NCBI RefSeq assembly: GCF_023922585.1
Contig: NZ_JAMFTN010000017.1
Location: forward strand, 68,659 to 132,658
Length of the DNA: 64,000 nt
From: Aliidiomarina quisquiliarum
GTDB lineage: Bacteria; Pseudomonadota; Gammaproteobacteria; Enterobacterales; Alteromonadaceae
Direction of reading: 5' to 3'
The notes beneath the pieces were generated by a model, which saw only the letters and a list, made by a program, of their open reading frames with translations, had not been told where the DNA came from and made no database searches. Positions 24,544 through 34,951 of the stretch are shown piece by piece. The translations under genes were made by a program, and so were the position numbers. Each line of letters opens with the position of its first letter. Within the stretch, counting starts at the first letter, position 1.

Positions 24544-25930
24544 ATGATTGATTTTAAAAATAAATTGGTGGCCGAGCGGCATTATAACGCACCTACTTCA
24601 AACACGGCTGTAAGCGCTAATGCAAGTAAGGAAGCGGATTTAGAGCGGGCCTTTGAAAGTGATCGTGGCCGTATTATTAATTCAGCACCCATACGGCGCT
24701 TGCAGCAATAACACCTGCTATGGCCTTGCCGACTATGAGCGTGAGGTAGAATCGCTGGTGGAAATGGCCTGCTTGATGCACGACATGGGTAACCCACCCT
24801 TTGGCCATTTTGGTGAAGCGGCTATTTCCAGTTGGTTTAAAAGGGCGTTGCAGCATTTACCCGTATTTAACTACGAAAAAAACAATCGCAGTTTTTCTCT
24901 GGCAGCTAAGCTAGCCTATGAACTGGCTAACTTTGAAGGCAATGCGCAAGCGATTCGAATTGTCGCGCACTTACAAAAACTGAACTTAACCTACGCCCAA
25001 ATAGCTTGTATTTTAAAGTATACGCGGGTGGGTACTGAGCCTAAGCCCGCTGCTAACCACCCAAATTACTATTTAAAAAAGAAGCCGGGTTACTACCAGT
25101 CGGAAGCTTTATATGTGCAGGAACTGCAGCAAGCCTTAGCTATAAAGCCAGGCCACCGTTTTCCCTTTACTTATATTATGGAAGCGGCAGACGACATTTC
25201 TTATTGTCTAGCCGACTTAGAAGACGGGGTGGATAAAGGTTTATTAAGCTACCAAGAGCTTGCAAATTTGCTTTTGCTTGAATTTAAAGCTGTGCGGGAG
25301 AAATATTCCGACGCCCAGAGCTTGCACTTTAATGGCAAAAGCTTCGAACAATTAATACATAAAGCAGTAACTAGAGCTGACAGAGAAACCGTTGATCAAG
25401 AGCATGCGTTTTTTCTAAGTTTTCGCGTGGGGTTAATTCACCCCTTAGTGCAGCATGCGGCTAAGGCGTTTGTCGATAACATTGGGGCAGTGTATGAAGG
25501 AAATTTGAAACGCGCCTTGCTAGAAGACGATTCGCCCGAACATGCGGTGATAGCGAGCTTAAAAAATGTAGCAGCGCGGGTAATTTTTAAAGCAGCGGAA
25601 GTGGAAACGCTAGAATTACAAGGTTATCAAATTCTTACTGGTATTTTAGACAGGTATGCGCCACTACTACATTTGAATAAAGACGAGTTTGAGGACTTGG
25701 TGGCAGGTAAAAAAAGCCCCTTTGTAGTTGAAAACCTGCTTTTTCGGCGCTTACCAGGCAAGCATGTAAAGGCGTACAAAGCCCATTGTGCAACGTTAAA
25801 CGAAAAAGATTATGAAGTATGGGAAATGTACTATCGCTGCCGCTTAATGCAAGACATGGTGAGTGGCATGACCGACCAATTTGCGCTGGATGAATATCAA
25901 GTATTACATGCCATGCGCCATGAGCATTAG
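24544..25930 (+). pseudogene. dgt: dGTP triphosphohydrolase, disrupted by deletion and frameshift
   Basis: A first frame from ATG 24544 encodes 55 residues aligned to the Dgt N-terminus (FESDRGRIINSAPIRRLQQ) and then hits TAA at 24709-24711. From about 24700 a second frame continues with YGLADYEREVESLVEMACLM, HDMGNPPFGHFGEA, LKKPGYY, MEAADDISYCLADLEDG and YYRCRLMQDMVSGMTD, ending at 25930. Compared with E. coli Dgt from memory, about 45 codons between RRLQQ and the YGL block are missing, including the R-L-T-H-S segment with the first metal-binding His of the HD site. No start with a ribosome site serves the second frame. The gene should be inactive unless the deletion is an assembly error. 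Confidence 0.85.
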
Positions 25931-26035
25931 CTTGGACTGAGGAAAATTAGGGCTGTGTTTACACTTCCTTAATGTGTGGAATCACTTCAACTGCGTTAAG
26001 ATAAACACATATTTGGTGTATTTGGAGTAATTACA

Positions 26036-27004
26036 ATGAACAACAACCGCTTTTCGACAAAACCCCTCGCGATACTTGCGGTGCCCATGTTACTAACTGC
26101 CTGTATGACCACGCCCCAGCAAGACGATAGTTCGTCGTTAGCCGCTGTGGAATATACCCAGGCTTGGTTTTGTGATGGTTTAAATGTTGAAACCAGTGCT
26201 ACGGGCGAGAATATGGAGCTTTACGTGCACGACCGTAGTATTCCATTGCAGTTAGTGGTTTCAGCCTCGGGTAGTAAGTACCAGTCGGCAACCCAGCCCA
26301 CCACTGTATTTTGGTCGAAAGCAAACGAAGCGCACTTTGAACTCGAGGGCCAGCAAATGCCGCTTTGCTATGCAGCCGGCCATGTACCTTTGCCACTTAC
26401 AGCGCAAGGCAATGAGCCAAGCTGGCAAGTGCAGCTGAATAATGGCCATTTAAACTTCAGCCAGTTAAACGGCGGCAATGAAAGTAACTTAGTTTATAAG
26501 GTTAGCCCCCAAACCGACTTAGGCCAGCGTTACACCGCCAAAGGGGCGAAAGGTAACATGCGTTTAACGGTAACCAATAAAACCTGTAGTGACACCATGA
26601 CGGGTATGCCTTATCCGTATACTGCCCAGTTTGACTACAATGGGCAGCAACTTGAAGGCTGTGCAGGGTCGCCAAATCAGGTTTTGCGTGGTGTTGAATG
26701 GTACATTCAAGAAATAAATGGCAATAAAATAGACATGAAAACGGTTCGCTTTAGCTTTTTGCCAAACGGTGAAGTGACAGGCTTTGCCGGTTGTAATAAC
26801 TTTTTTGGCCAGTACCAACTAACCGGCGAAGGTATTAAGTTTAGCCAGTTTGGCGCCACCCGCATGGCGTGCGAGCCAAAGCGCATGGACATAGAAGACG
26901 CCGTGTTTTCAATATTTAGCAACGCCAATGAAGTAACCATTGACGCTGCCGGTATGCTTACCATTGCTGGGAGCGACGGGCATATTCGCGCCATCGCCCA
27001 ATAA
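26036..27004 (+). CDS. Lipoprotein with MliC-like, COG3650-like and META domains
   Basis: This 322-residue protein has a lipobox LLTAC (Cys23). Residues about 40-120 (VVSASGSKY, FWSKANEAHFEL, LCYA) match MliC-type inhibitors of c-type lysozyme. Residues about 128-215 (NEPSWQVQLNNG, CSDTMTGMPYPYTA) match the COG3650 domain. Residues about 218-320 (GVEWYIQEINGNKI, GFAGCNNFFGQY, ATRMACEP) are a META/HslJ domain. Combining all three suggests an envelope-stress lipoprotein, with lysozyme inhibition as the testable part. It starts after GGAG and stands alone, convergent with deoD. Confidence 0.8.
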   Translation: MNNNRFSTKPLAILAVPMLLTACMTTPQQDDSSSLAAVEYTQAWFCDGLNVETSATGENMELYVHDRSIPLQLVVSASGSKYQSATQPTTVFWSKANEAHFELEGQQMPLCYAAGHVPLPLTAQGNEPSWQVQLNNGHLNFSQLNGGNESNLVYKVSPQTDLGQRYTAKGAKGNMRLTVTNKTCSDTMTGMPYPYTAQFDYNGQQLEGCAGSPNQVLRGVEWYIQEINGNKIDMKTVRFSFLPNGEVTGFAGCNNFFGQYQLTGEGIKFSQFGATRMACEPKRMDIEDAVFSIFSNANEVTIDAAGMLTIAGSDGHIRAIAQ

Positions 27005-27029
27005 AGGCTTAGTACTAAGTTACTTAAAG

Positions 27030-27755
27030 TTAGTCTTTACAAATAGCATCGAGGGCGAGTTCGATCATGGGGCCAAAGGCCTTTTCTCGCGCTTCGGTGC
27101 TAAGTGCTTCACGGCTTACCAATGAGTCGGACACGGTAAGCAAAGCACCCGCTTCGCGACCAAATTTGGCAGCGGTGTAAAACAATGCAAAGGCTTCCAT
27201 TTCAACCGCTAAGGCCTGATGTTCTTGGTACACGTTGCGGAAGTCGAATTCTGGGCCATGATAAAACACGTCAGAGGTATGCACTGTGCCTTCACGCAGC
27301 TGCGTACCTAATTCTTGCGCAGTGGTTTTAATGGTATTGGTAAGTGCGCTAGTAGGCGCCATGGTGTCTAAGGCAACGCCACTATGGGCTTGAGCAAAGC
27401 TTGAGTCGGTCCAGGTGTTGGTAACCAGTAACAGATCAAGCAACTTAAGCTCATCGGTGTAAGCGCCGCACGAGCCAACCCGCAGCATTTTTTGTACGCC
27501 GTAAAACTCACACAGCTCCCACGCATAAATGCCAATACTTGGCATGCCCATACCTGTGCCCATAACGCTAACGGGCTCGCCTTTCCATTTCCCTGTGTAA
27601 GCAAACATATTGCGCACTTGGCTTACTTGCTGAACATCTGTAAGCCAGTTTTCGGCAATGAATTTTGCTCGTAATGGGTCGCCTGGCAAGAGTATGCGCT
27701 CAGCAATTTGCCCTTTTTTTGCCGCAATATGGGGTGTTGATTGGGGTGATGACAT
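27030..27755 (-). CDS. deoD: Purine nucleoside phosphorylase DeoD
   Basis: This 241-residue protein matches the trimeric/hexameric PNP family: GDPLRAKFIAENWL, MGTGMGMPSIGIYAWEL, RVGSCGAY, EMEAFALFYTAAKFG, and the catalytic Asp in TVSDSLVS. It phosphorolyses purine (deoxy)nucleosides to base and (deoxy)ribose-1-phosphate for salvage. The start follows GGAG at about 27759-27762. E. coli deoD sits in a deo operon, but here it is alone. The exported 5'-nucleotidase at 11.3 kb could feed it nucleosides. It is divergent from recC. Confidence 0.93.
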   Translation of the reverse strand: MSSPQSTPHIAAKKGQIAERILLPGDPLRAKFIAENWLTDVQQVSQVRNMFAYTGKWKGEPVSVMGTGMGMPSIGIYAWELCEFYGVQKMLRVGSCGAYTDELKLLDLLLVTNTWTDSSFAQAHSGVALDTMAPTSALTNTIKTTAQELGTQLREGTVHTSDVFYHGPEFDFRNVYQEHQALAVEMEAFALFYTAAKFGREAGALLTVSDSLVSREALSTEAREKAFGPMIELALDAICKD

Positions 27756-27839
27756 GAGTACTCCAAAAATTATTATTTAACTTAAATATAGTATACATAT
27801 TTTGCGCTAAATTGGCTTAAATCAAGAGTAAGACACTAA

Positions 27840-27868
27840 TTGTCGCACCCCCATGGCATACTTTAAAT
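27840..27868 (+). promoter_or_regulatory. Possible promoter of recCBD
   Basis: TTGTCG (27840-27845) and TTAAAT (27863-27868) are 17 bp apart and end 28 bp before the recC ATG. The -10 box is a weak match, so this is only the best candidate in the deoD-recC gap. Confidence 0.3.
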
Positions 27869-27896
27869 ATTGCTGATGAACTTAAGGAGCTTTTTC

Positions 27897-30800
27897 ATGC
27901 TGCAACCAGGTTTTGCTGTTATTCATTCCAACGAGCTAGAAACATTACGCGACTTGCTCGTGTCTTGGATGAAAGAAAATCCGCTTGCGCCTTTGGCAAG
28001 CGAAGACATTTTGGTGCAAAGCAACGGTATTGCTCAATGGTTAAAAATGGCTTTGGCCGAAACCGGCGACAAAGGCATGGGTATTGCGGCAGGGTTGCGA
28101 GTTGAATTACCAAACCAGTTTATTTGGCGTTTATACCGTGCAGTGCTAGGCAGTGAAGTGCCGGTTAGTTTGCCTTACGACAAACCCAATTTGCGTTGGC
28201 GCTTATTGCGTATGTTGCCAACCCTAAGCGATAACAACGACTTCGAACCTATAACTCGTTACTTGTCTGACGACTTCGATGGTAGAAAGGCTTGGCATTT
28301 AGCCGAGCGCTTAGCCGATTTGTTTGACCAATATCAGGTGTATCGTGCCGATTGGCTAAATAATTGGAGCGAACACAAAGACGTATTACCCCACTCGGAA
28401 CACCAGCCTGGCGACCGTGCAGTGCCTGCTGAACAGCTTTGGCAGCCAGCGCTATGGCGTGCCTTACGTAACGATATGGAGCAAATTGCGGCTCCGGCAC
28501 AGTTTTCTAGCCGTGCCGACGTGCATAACAAGGCTTGGCAGGCGATTGAAGCAGGGCAATTTGCCCAACCGGAAAAACTTCCCAACCGAGTGATTGTGTT
28601 TGGTATTTCGTCGCTGCCGGAGCAAACGCTGCAATTATTAGCCGCTTTAGGCCAACACCGCCAAGTGTTATTAGCCGTGCTTAACCCTTGCCGGCATTTC
28701 TGGGGTGACATTACCACGCTAAAAGACCAAATTCGCCAACAACGGCATGCTTTAAAGCCTAGTTGGGCCGACCCAGCCATGCACGACAAGCTGTACTTAA
28801 ATTCACCGCCGCTACTTGCTAGTTGGGGTAAACAAGGGCGTGACTATATTGATTTGCTGGCGCAGTTCGACGAGCCCGCGCACTACCGCGAATGGTTTGG
28901 TGGGCGAATAGACTTATTCAGTAGCGTAAACGAAGCAGATGACGTGGAACACTTGCCGGTGTTGGTACAGGTTCAACAAGACATTTTAAACTTGAACCCG
29001 GTACCCGAACTAAAACGCACTTTAGCCACGACTGACCAGAGCATTTCCTTTCACCGCTGCCATAGCCGGCAACGTGAAGTAGAGGTTTTACAAGACCGCC
29101 TGCTGCAAGATTTTCGCGACAACCCTGACTTGCGCGCCCGCGATGTGATTGTGATGACACCCGACATTAGCCAGTACAGCGCCCACGTTGATGCGGTTTT
29201 TGGTGGGGTTGAGCGTGACGACACGCGTTACCTTAGTTACAGCTTGGCCGACCAACAAGGCCGCGGGCAAGAGCCGTTGCTCATAGCCCTAGAATATTTA
29301 CTCACCGTTGATCAGCAGCAAATTACCCTTAGTGAAGTGCTCGACATTCTTGATGTGCCGGCGGTGCAGCAGCGCTTTGAACTTGAGCCAACCGCAGTAC
29401 CGCAGTTACGGGAATGGCTCAGCGAAGCGGGCGTGCGGTGGGGAATAGACACCAAGCATCGCCAGCAGTTAGGTATTACTTCTATGGACGATGCGTTCTC
29501 GTGGGCATTCGGGGTTGAACGCATTTTATTGGGATACGCCATGGGTGAAGAAGTTGAGTGGGAAAACCGCTTAGCTTATGCCGAAGTGGCCGGTTTGGGG
29601 GCAGAGCAATTAGGCCCAGTGCTCAGCTTTATACATGTGCTACGAGAATGGTTTGAAAGTATTCACAAACAGCCTAGCCGCGCCTTATCAGGTTGGTTAG
29701 CAGCGTTGCAGGGTGAGGAAGGCTTGTTAGGTCGCTGTTTTGACTTTTCTGGCGACCAAGAAAGCCGCTTGTACAGCCGTTTAATGACCGGCTTAGAGCG
29801 TTTAGAAAGCGGCGCACTAGCTGGCCAGTTCGACGGTGAACTACCCTTAAGTATTTTACGTGAAGCCTGGCTAGCAGAAGCGGAAGAAAGCGGCTTAAGC
29901 CAACGCTTTATGGCGGGTAGTGTTACTTTTTCTACCCTGTTACCTATGCGAGCCATACCTTTTAAGCGCATTTATGTGTTAGGCATGAACGATGGCGAGT
30001 ACCCGCGCAGCCGCAGGCCAGACGATTTCGACTTAATGTCGGGCGACTACCGGCCCGGCGACCGTTCGCGCCGCGACGACGATCGCTATTTATTTTTAGA
30101 AGCTTTGTTAAGCGCTCGCGAAGCGGTGTATTACAGCTGGGTTGGTTTTAACATTCAAGACAATACGGAACGGCCACCTAGTGTGTTGTTAGCACAGCTA
30201 ATGGATTTGCTCGAGCAAGGCTGGCAAAGCCAAACGGGGCTTTCGGCTTTAGCCGAGCGAGTGCACGACTACCCGCTACAGCCTTTTTCGCCGCACTACT
30301 TTGGTACTAATGGCTTACCCACTTTTGCCTATGAGTGGGAGTCTTTATTTCAAGAGTTAGCGGAAAAGCCGTTACAAGATACAGAAAACAGCCATGCGCT
30401 TGAGCCAGAAAGTTCGCAAAGAGAATTGGTAACGTTGCTAAAGCAACCGGTCGAATTTTATGTGCAACAGCGGTTTAAAACGCGGTTTTATCGGCAAGCT
30501 GAACAGCAGACCGATAATGAGCCCTTTGCGTTAGACGGTTTAGACAATTACTTGCTACAAAGCGAAGCACTGGAAATCTTAGAGCGTGAAGGCCAAGTAG
30601 ACTTTGCTGCCCTAAAGAACAAATGGAAGAAAAGTGGTGTGTTGCCCTATGGGGTTTTTGGCGAGCGCGCCACAGCAAAGGTTGCCGAGGGTTTAGACGT
30701 TTTGCAGCAACGATTTATTCACTTTCAGCAAGCATGGCAACGTAGTGCTGTGGAGCTGCCGCAGCAGATTAGTATTGGTGGCGTGGCGATAGAAACCGCC

Positions 30801-31286
30801 TTTAATAGCCTGTGGCAAAAAGGCGATGAACTTACTTTTGTGCTGATGCGACCATCGGCTATTGAAGTGAAAGGTCAGTTACGGTGGTCGAAAATACTGT
30901 CTGTTTGGGTACAAATGCAGCTTGCCGCAGTAGCTGGCTATACGGTGCATGGGCATATTCTAGGCCTTGATACGGCGGCGAAATGGGTGGCGCCAAGTAA
31001 AGACAAAGCCAAGCAAAACCTAATGATCCTACTAGAGTTTCGAACCGAGGCGGCAAAAAGACCGTTGCCAATGAATGCAGAATTAGCCGCAGCCATGCTG
31101 AATGAAGCCACTTTGAAAGCTCTTGAAGGCTTATACAACGGTACCGAGCGTACCACCGGCGAAGTGCAGAAGTCGATTGCCTTGCAGCGTTACTTTCCCG
31201 ACTTTAATAGCCTGACAGACGGCTACGAAAATTGGGCGCAGGGTATTTACATGGCAGTTCACAGTACACAAAAGGAGCAAGTGTAA
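27897..31286 (+). CDS. recC: Exodeoxyribonuclease V subunit RecC
   Basis: I start at ATG 27897, 7 nt after AAGGAG; an ORF start at 27870 lacks a ribosome site. The 1129 residues compare with 1122 in E. coli. The N-terminus (FAVIHSNELETLRDLLVSW, VQSNGIAQWLKMAL) and internal blocks (FGISSLPEQTLQLL, LGMNDGEYPRSRRPDDFDLM, DDRYLFLEALLSAR) are diagnostic. RecC holds the complex together, splits the DNA strands and scans for Chi. The stop TAA shares its last A with the recB ATG, so the three subunits are coupled in the order C-B-D. Confidence 0.95.
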   Translation: MLQPGFAVIHSNELETLRDLLVSWMKENPLAPLASEDILVQSNGIAQWLKMALAETGDKGMGIAAGLRVELPNQFIWRLYRAVLGSEVPVSLPYDKPNLRWRLLRMLPTLSDNNDFEPITRYLSDDFDGRKAWHLAERLADLFDQYQVYRADWLNNWSEHKDVLPHSEHQPGDRAVPAEQLWQPALWRALRNDMEQIAAPAQFSSRADVHNKAWQAIEAGQFAQPEKLPNRVIVFGISSLPEQTLQLLAALGQHRQVLLAVLNPCRHFWGDITTLKDQIRQQRHALKPSWADPAMHDKLYLNSPPLLASWGKQGRDYIDLLAQFDEPAHYREWFGGRIDLFSSVNEADDVEHLPVLVQVQQDILNLNPVPELKRTLATTDQSISFHRCHSRQREVEVLQDRLLQDFRDNPDLRARDVIVMTPDISQYSAHVDAVFGGVERDDTRYLSYSLADQQGRGQEPLLIALEYLLTVDQQQITLSEVLDILDVPAVQQRFELEPTAVPQLREWLSEAGVRWGIDTKHRQQLGITSMDDAFSWAFGVERILLGYAMGEEVEWENRLAYAEVAGLGAEQLGPVLSFIHVLREWFESIHKQPSRALSGWLAALQGEEGLLGRCFDFSGDQESRLYSRLMTGLERLESGALAGQFDGELPLSILREAWLAEAEESGLSQRFMAGSVTFSTLLPMRAIPFKRIYVLGMNDGEYPRSRRPDDFDLMSGDYRPGDRSRRDDDRYLFLEALLSAREAVYYSWVGFNIQDNTERPPSVLLAQLMDLLEQGWQSQTGLSALAERVHDYPLQPFSPHYFGTNGLPTFAYEWESLFQELAEKPLQDTENSHALEPESSQRELVTLLKQPVEFYVQQRFKTRFYRQAEQQTDNEPFALDGLDNYLLQSEALEILEREGQVDFAALKNKWKKSGVLPYGVFGERATAKVAEGLDVLQQRFIHFQQAWQRSAVELPQQISIGGVAIETAFNSLWQKGDELTFVLMRPSAIEVKGQLRWSKILSVWVQMQLAAVAGYTVHGHILGLDTAAKWVAPSKDKAKQNLMILLEFRTEAAKRPLPMNAELAAAMLNEATLKALEGLYNGTERTTGEVQKSIALQRYFPDFNSLTDGYENWAQGIYMAVHSTQKEQV

Positions 31287-34200
31287 TGCAGCAATTAAAT
31301 CCTATTAACTACCCTTTACACGGCATACGTTTAATTGAAGCCAGTGCGGGTACAGGAAAAACCTACACTCTTGCTGCCTTATATGTGCGCTTAGTGCTGG
31401 GGCATGGTGGCGATAGCAGCTTGTTAGCCACGGGCATGTTACCGCCACAATTGTTAGTGGTTACTTTTACTAAAGCCGCTACAGAGGAGCTTAGGGGCCG
31501 TATTCGTGAACGTTTAGTAGAAGCAGCGGCGGTATTTAGAGAGCCTACGGCAGTGGCAGCACACGACGAATTTTTAAAGTCTTTATTAGCTAGTTACCCC
31601 ATTGAAGACTATGAGCGCTGTGCTTACCGACTACAAATAGCGGCTGAGTGGATGGACGAGTCGGCTATTTTTACAATTCATAGCTGGTGCCAGCGTATGC
31701 TGAGTGAACACGCGTTCGACTCAGGGGCTGCTTTTAAAGAAGAACTAACCACCGACGAAAGCAGTTTACATGAGCAAGTGGCGCACGATTATTGGCGCAC
31801 TTTTTTATACCCTCTCAGCGACTTAAACGCCTTAAGTGCCTTAGGCGATATAGCCAATTCACCAACCACCTTAATTAACAAAGTAATTACTTGGCTACGC
31901 GGTGAAGGCAGCAATACGGTTATTCATGCCAATGGCGAGCTGATAACAACGGTAGCAGAGCCAGCTGCTGCGCTAGCCATTATTCAGCAGTGGCAAGCTG
32001 GCGCTGAACTATTAAAAACCAGCTTTCGCCGCGCCTTCGATACGGCCGCGGTAGACTTGTTGGTTGAGTACCACGATAAAAAATATTTAAACGGCAGAAG
32101 CTATACCCTTAAGGCTTGGCAAGACGTTGAACTACCCGTATGGCAGGCGCTGCTTGCACACCCGGAAGGGTTTGACCCATTTAACAAAGAGCAGTGGGCA
32201 GTGCTGGCGAAGTACCGCGCTGCAAAATTGAACTCGGGTGGTATTAAAAAAGCTCATGATCCCATTGATCACCCATTGTTTGCGGTGCTTGACGAAGTGC
32301 AAGACTTTCTCGATAGCAAGCCCGAAGTGCAATGGTCGGTACTAAAGCACGCGGGTGAATGGGCCCTTGAACGACTTAATGAATATAAGCGGAAGCAAGC
32401 ACTTATGGGTTATAACGACTTACTAACCCGCTTGCATAAGGCGTTACATGGCCCAGGTGGCGACGTACTTGCTGGTCGTATTCGGGCTCAGTTTCCTATG
32501 GCCATGATCGATGAGTTCCAAGACACAGACCCACTTCAGTTTGGAATTTTTAGCCGAGTGTATCCTGACGTGGCAAGTCGTGAATATGGCTTAACTTTGG
32601 TAGGCGACCCAAAACAGGCTATTTATAAGTTCCGTGGTGCTGATATTTATACCTATTTAAGTGCCCGCGAGTTAGCGGGCGATCAACTGTATTACTTGCC
32701 ACGGAATTATCGTTCGAGTAAAAGTTTGGTTGATGCTGTTAACGCATTGTTTAATTGCGATGAAAATATTAACGGCGGTGCCTTTGGCATGGCCCACGAG
32801 GGGCATAATCCATTGCCTTTTGAGCCGGTAGAAGCACAGGGTAAAAATGCTTTGCTTACTTACCAAGAACAGCCACAAGCACCGTTAAACTATTGGTTCA
32901 TTGAACATGAGCCAGGTAACGACACTGGCTTTGTGCGGCGGGACTATTATGAGCGACAAACGGCTGCCCAATGCGCCAACCGCATTGCCGAGTTTCTTAA
33001 CGGCAAGGGGCAATTGCAGCGTAAGTCCGACGGTTCGAGTGAGAATATTAAACCGGCCCAAATTGCTATTTTGGTGCCCGACTTTAAGCACTCTAAACTT
33101 GTTCGCGATCAGCTGCGAAAGCGTGGTATTGCGTCGGTGTACTTGTCAGAAAGAGACTCAATATTCGGTACCGATGAAGCAAGAACCTTGCTCCTGTGGC
33201 TAGAAGCAGTTTGGTTTAGTGAAAATGAACAAAATATTAGGGCCGCACTATTACAACGTTTAACGGGTATACCCGACAGTGAAGCCGAGGCATGGCTTCA
33301 TCATGAGGCGGCCTGGGAAGGCGTGCTGGATAATATACGCTCGTTACGCACGCTGTGGCGTGAACGGGGCATATTACCAATGGTGCGAAGATTTCTGAGC
33401 GTATTTGGTATTTCTGAAAAGTGGCTTGCAAACGCACAAGGCGAGCGAGTGCTAACCAATATTTTGCATTTGTCGGAAGTGCTGCAGCAAGAAAGCCAGC
33501 ATCGCGATGGCGAACTTGGTTTGCTGCGTTGGTTTGCACGCCAGGTAGAAGCGCCCGACGGCAATGAAGAGCACCAGCAGCGGTTAGAAAGTGACGCTGA
33601 GCGGGTGAAGGTGGTGACCTACCACAAGTCGAAAGGGCTGCAGTACGACTTAGTGTTTATTCCTTTTGTGCTTTCTTACCGCAAAGACAACAAAGGAAGT
33701 GTGGTGAACTATACGGACAATGGCCAGTCGGTACGCGATATTAAGCCCGACGACAATGCCGTAAAGCAGGCCAATGAAGAGCGCATTTTAGAACAAACTC
33801 GGGTGCTGTATGTGGCCTTAACTCGTGCTGTATATGGCTGTTGGCTTGGCTTGGCGAACTACACCTCGGGTAACGCCACAACCCCACGCTTAAATGAAAG
33901 TGCTTTTGGCCGGCTGCTTGGTATTAAACAAGGTGTTAGTACCGAAAGCATACGTTCGCTATTAGCGCAGCTGCCATGGGTTGAAGAAGAGCTAGCCGAC
34001 GACACGGACTATAGCGCGCCGCAGTTAAATAAAGTGATTACACCCGCGTTACGGTTAAGTAAAGCGCTTCGCAATGAACGTTGGTGGGTTGCGAGTTATT
34101 CGGCGCTTAAAATAGGTGCGCCAGTACGTTTTGAAGAAACTGTCAAAGACAGTCGTTTACACGATGCTTTAGACGAAGCGGTGGCAATAGCTGATGAGCA

Positions 34201-34951
34201 GTTAGCAGAGCAAGAGCCCGTAGGTATGCACGCCTTTCCTCGTGGGGCCGCGGTGGGTAACTTTCTCCACGGTGCTCTTGAATGGGCGTGGGAAGAAGGA
34301 ATGGCACAGGTAGCGGCGCAGCCACAAATGATTCACGACTGGCTTGCACCCCGCTTAACAGCGAATGGTTGGGATAGCTTTCAAAACGACGCCCAAGCGT
34401 GGTTTGTAAGCATGCTGCAAGCACCGCTACAGCCAGGTGGCGAAAGCTTAACCGAGCTGCCTGAACTGGTGTCGGAAATGGAATTTTGGCTAAGTGCACA
34501 ACAGGTCGACGTGCAAAAGCTCGACCGCCTTATTCATCAAGCGTTATGGCCAGGCGAAGCTCGACCCGAACTATTGTCGAATCAGTTGAACGGTATGTTG
34601 AAAGGCTTTATCGACCTAACCTTTAAAGACACGGCGGGCCGCTATTGGGTGTTGGACTATAAGTCGAATTGGCTTGGTAACGACGATCGAGCTTATAGCC
34701 AAGAAGCTATGAAACAGGCCATGCTAAAAAGCCGCTACGACGTGCAAGCGAGCTTATATATGTTAGCGCTACACCGATTATTAAAAGCACGTTTGCCCGA
34801 TTATAACGAACGCCCCGAGCACTACTTGGGTGGCGGTGTGTATTGGTTTATGCGTGCGCCAGAACAGGGGCAAATAGTGATGTTAGCCGACATGGACTTT
34901 ATTAATAAACTGGACCGACTTTTTAGCGGTACAGGGCAGGAGGCGCTGTAA
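31286..34951 (+). CDS. recB: Exodeoxyribonuclease V subunit RecB
   Basis: The ATG at 31286 overlaps the recC stop by one base and follows AAAGGAG; it gives 1221 residues (E. coli 1180). The Walker A motif ASAGTGKTYTLA is at about 19-30, the DEFQDTDP helicase motif is near 410, and YVALTRAVYG lies further on. The C-terminal nuclease domain carries the catalytic motif VLDYKSNWLG at about 1122-1131. RecB is the 3'-5' SF1 helicase and the only nuclease of RecBCD, used in double-strand break repair and degradation of linear foreign DNA. Its stop overlaps the recD start by one base. Confidence 0.95.
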   Translation: MQQLNPINYPLHGIRLIEASAGTGKTYTLAALYVRLVLGHGGDSSLLATGMLPPQLLVVTFTKAATEELRGRIRERLVEAAAVFREPTAVAAHDEFLKSLLASYPIEDYERCAYRLQIAAEWMDESAIFTIHSWCQRMLSEHAFDSGAAFKEELTTDESSLHEQVAHDYWRTFLYPLSDLNALSALGDIANSPTTLINKVITWLRGEGSNTVIHANGELITTVAEPAAALAIIQQWQAGAELLKTSFRRAFDTAAVDLLVEYHDKKYLNGRSYTLKAWQDVELPVWQALLAHPEGFDPFNKEQWAVLAKYRAAKLNSGGIKKAHDPIDHPLFAVLDEVQDFLDSKPEVQWSVLKHAGEWALERLNEYKRKQALMGYNDLLTRLHKALHGPGGDVLAGRIRAQFPMAMIDEFQDTDPLQFGIFSRVYPDVASREYGLTLVGDPKQAIYKFRGADIYTYLSARELAGDQLYYLPRNYRSSKSLVDAVNALFNCDENINGGAFGMAHEGHNPLPFEPVEAQGKNALLTYQEQPQAPLNYWFIEHEPGNDTGFVRRDYYERQTAAQCANRIAEFLNGKGQLQRKSDGSSENIKPAQIAILVPDFKHSKLVRDQLRKRGIASVYLSERDSIFGTDEARTLLLWLEAVWFSENEQNIRAALLQRLTGIPDSEAEAWLHHEAAWEGVLDNIRSLRTLWRERGILPMVRRFLSVFGISEKWLANAQGERVLTNILHLSEVLQQESQHRDGELGLLRWFARQVEAPDGNEEHQQRLESDAERVKVVTYHKSKGLQYDLVFIPFVLSYRKDNKGSVVNYTDNGQSVRDIKPDDNAVKQANEERILEQTRVLYVALTRAVYGCWLGLANYTSGNATTPRLNESAFGRLLGIKQGVSTESIRSLLAQLPWVEEELADDTDYSAPQLNKVITPALRLSKALRNERWWVASYSALKIGAPVRFEETVKDSRLHDALDEAVAIADEQLAEQEPVGMHAFPRGAAVGNFLHGALEWAWEEGMAQVAAQPQMIHDWLAPRLTANGWDSFQNDAQAWFVSMLQAPLQPGGESLTELPELVSEMEFWLSAQQVDVQKLDRLIHQALWPGEARPELLSNQLNGMLKGFIDLTFKDTAGRYWVLDYKSNWLGNDDRAYSQEAMKQAMLKSRYDVQASLYMLALHRLLKARLPDYNERPEHYLGGGVYWFMRAPEQGQIVMLADMDFINKLDRLFSGTGQEAL

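Noticed and set aside
24653-24710. GTG at 24653 as a genuine start for a shortened dGTPase
   Set aside because: The residues from there to about 24710 do not resemble Dgt, no ribosome site is present, and the real Dgt N-terminus is encoded in the other frame over the same bases.
27008-27019. CTTAGTACTAAG palindrome between the META lipoprotein and deoD
   Set aside because: It has no loop and no T-run, so it is not a terminator; short palindromes of this size occur by chance.
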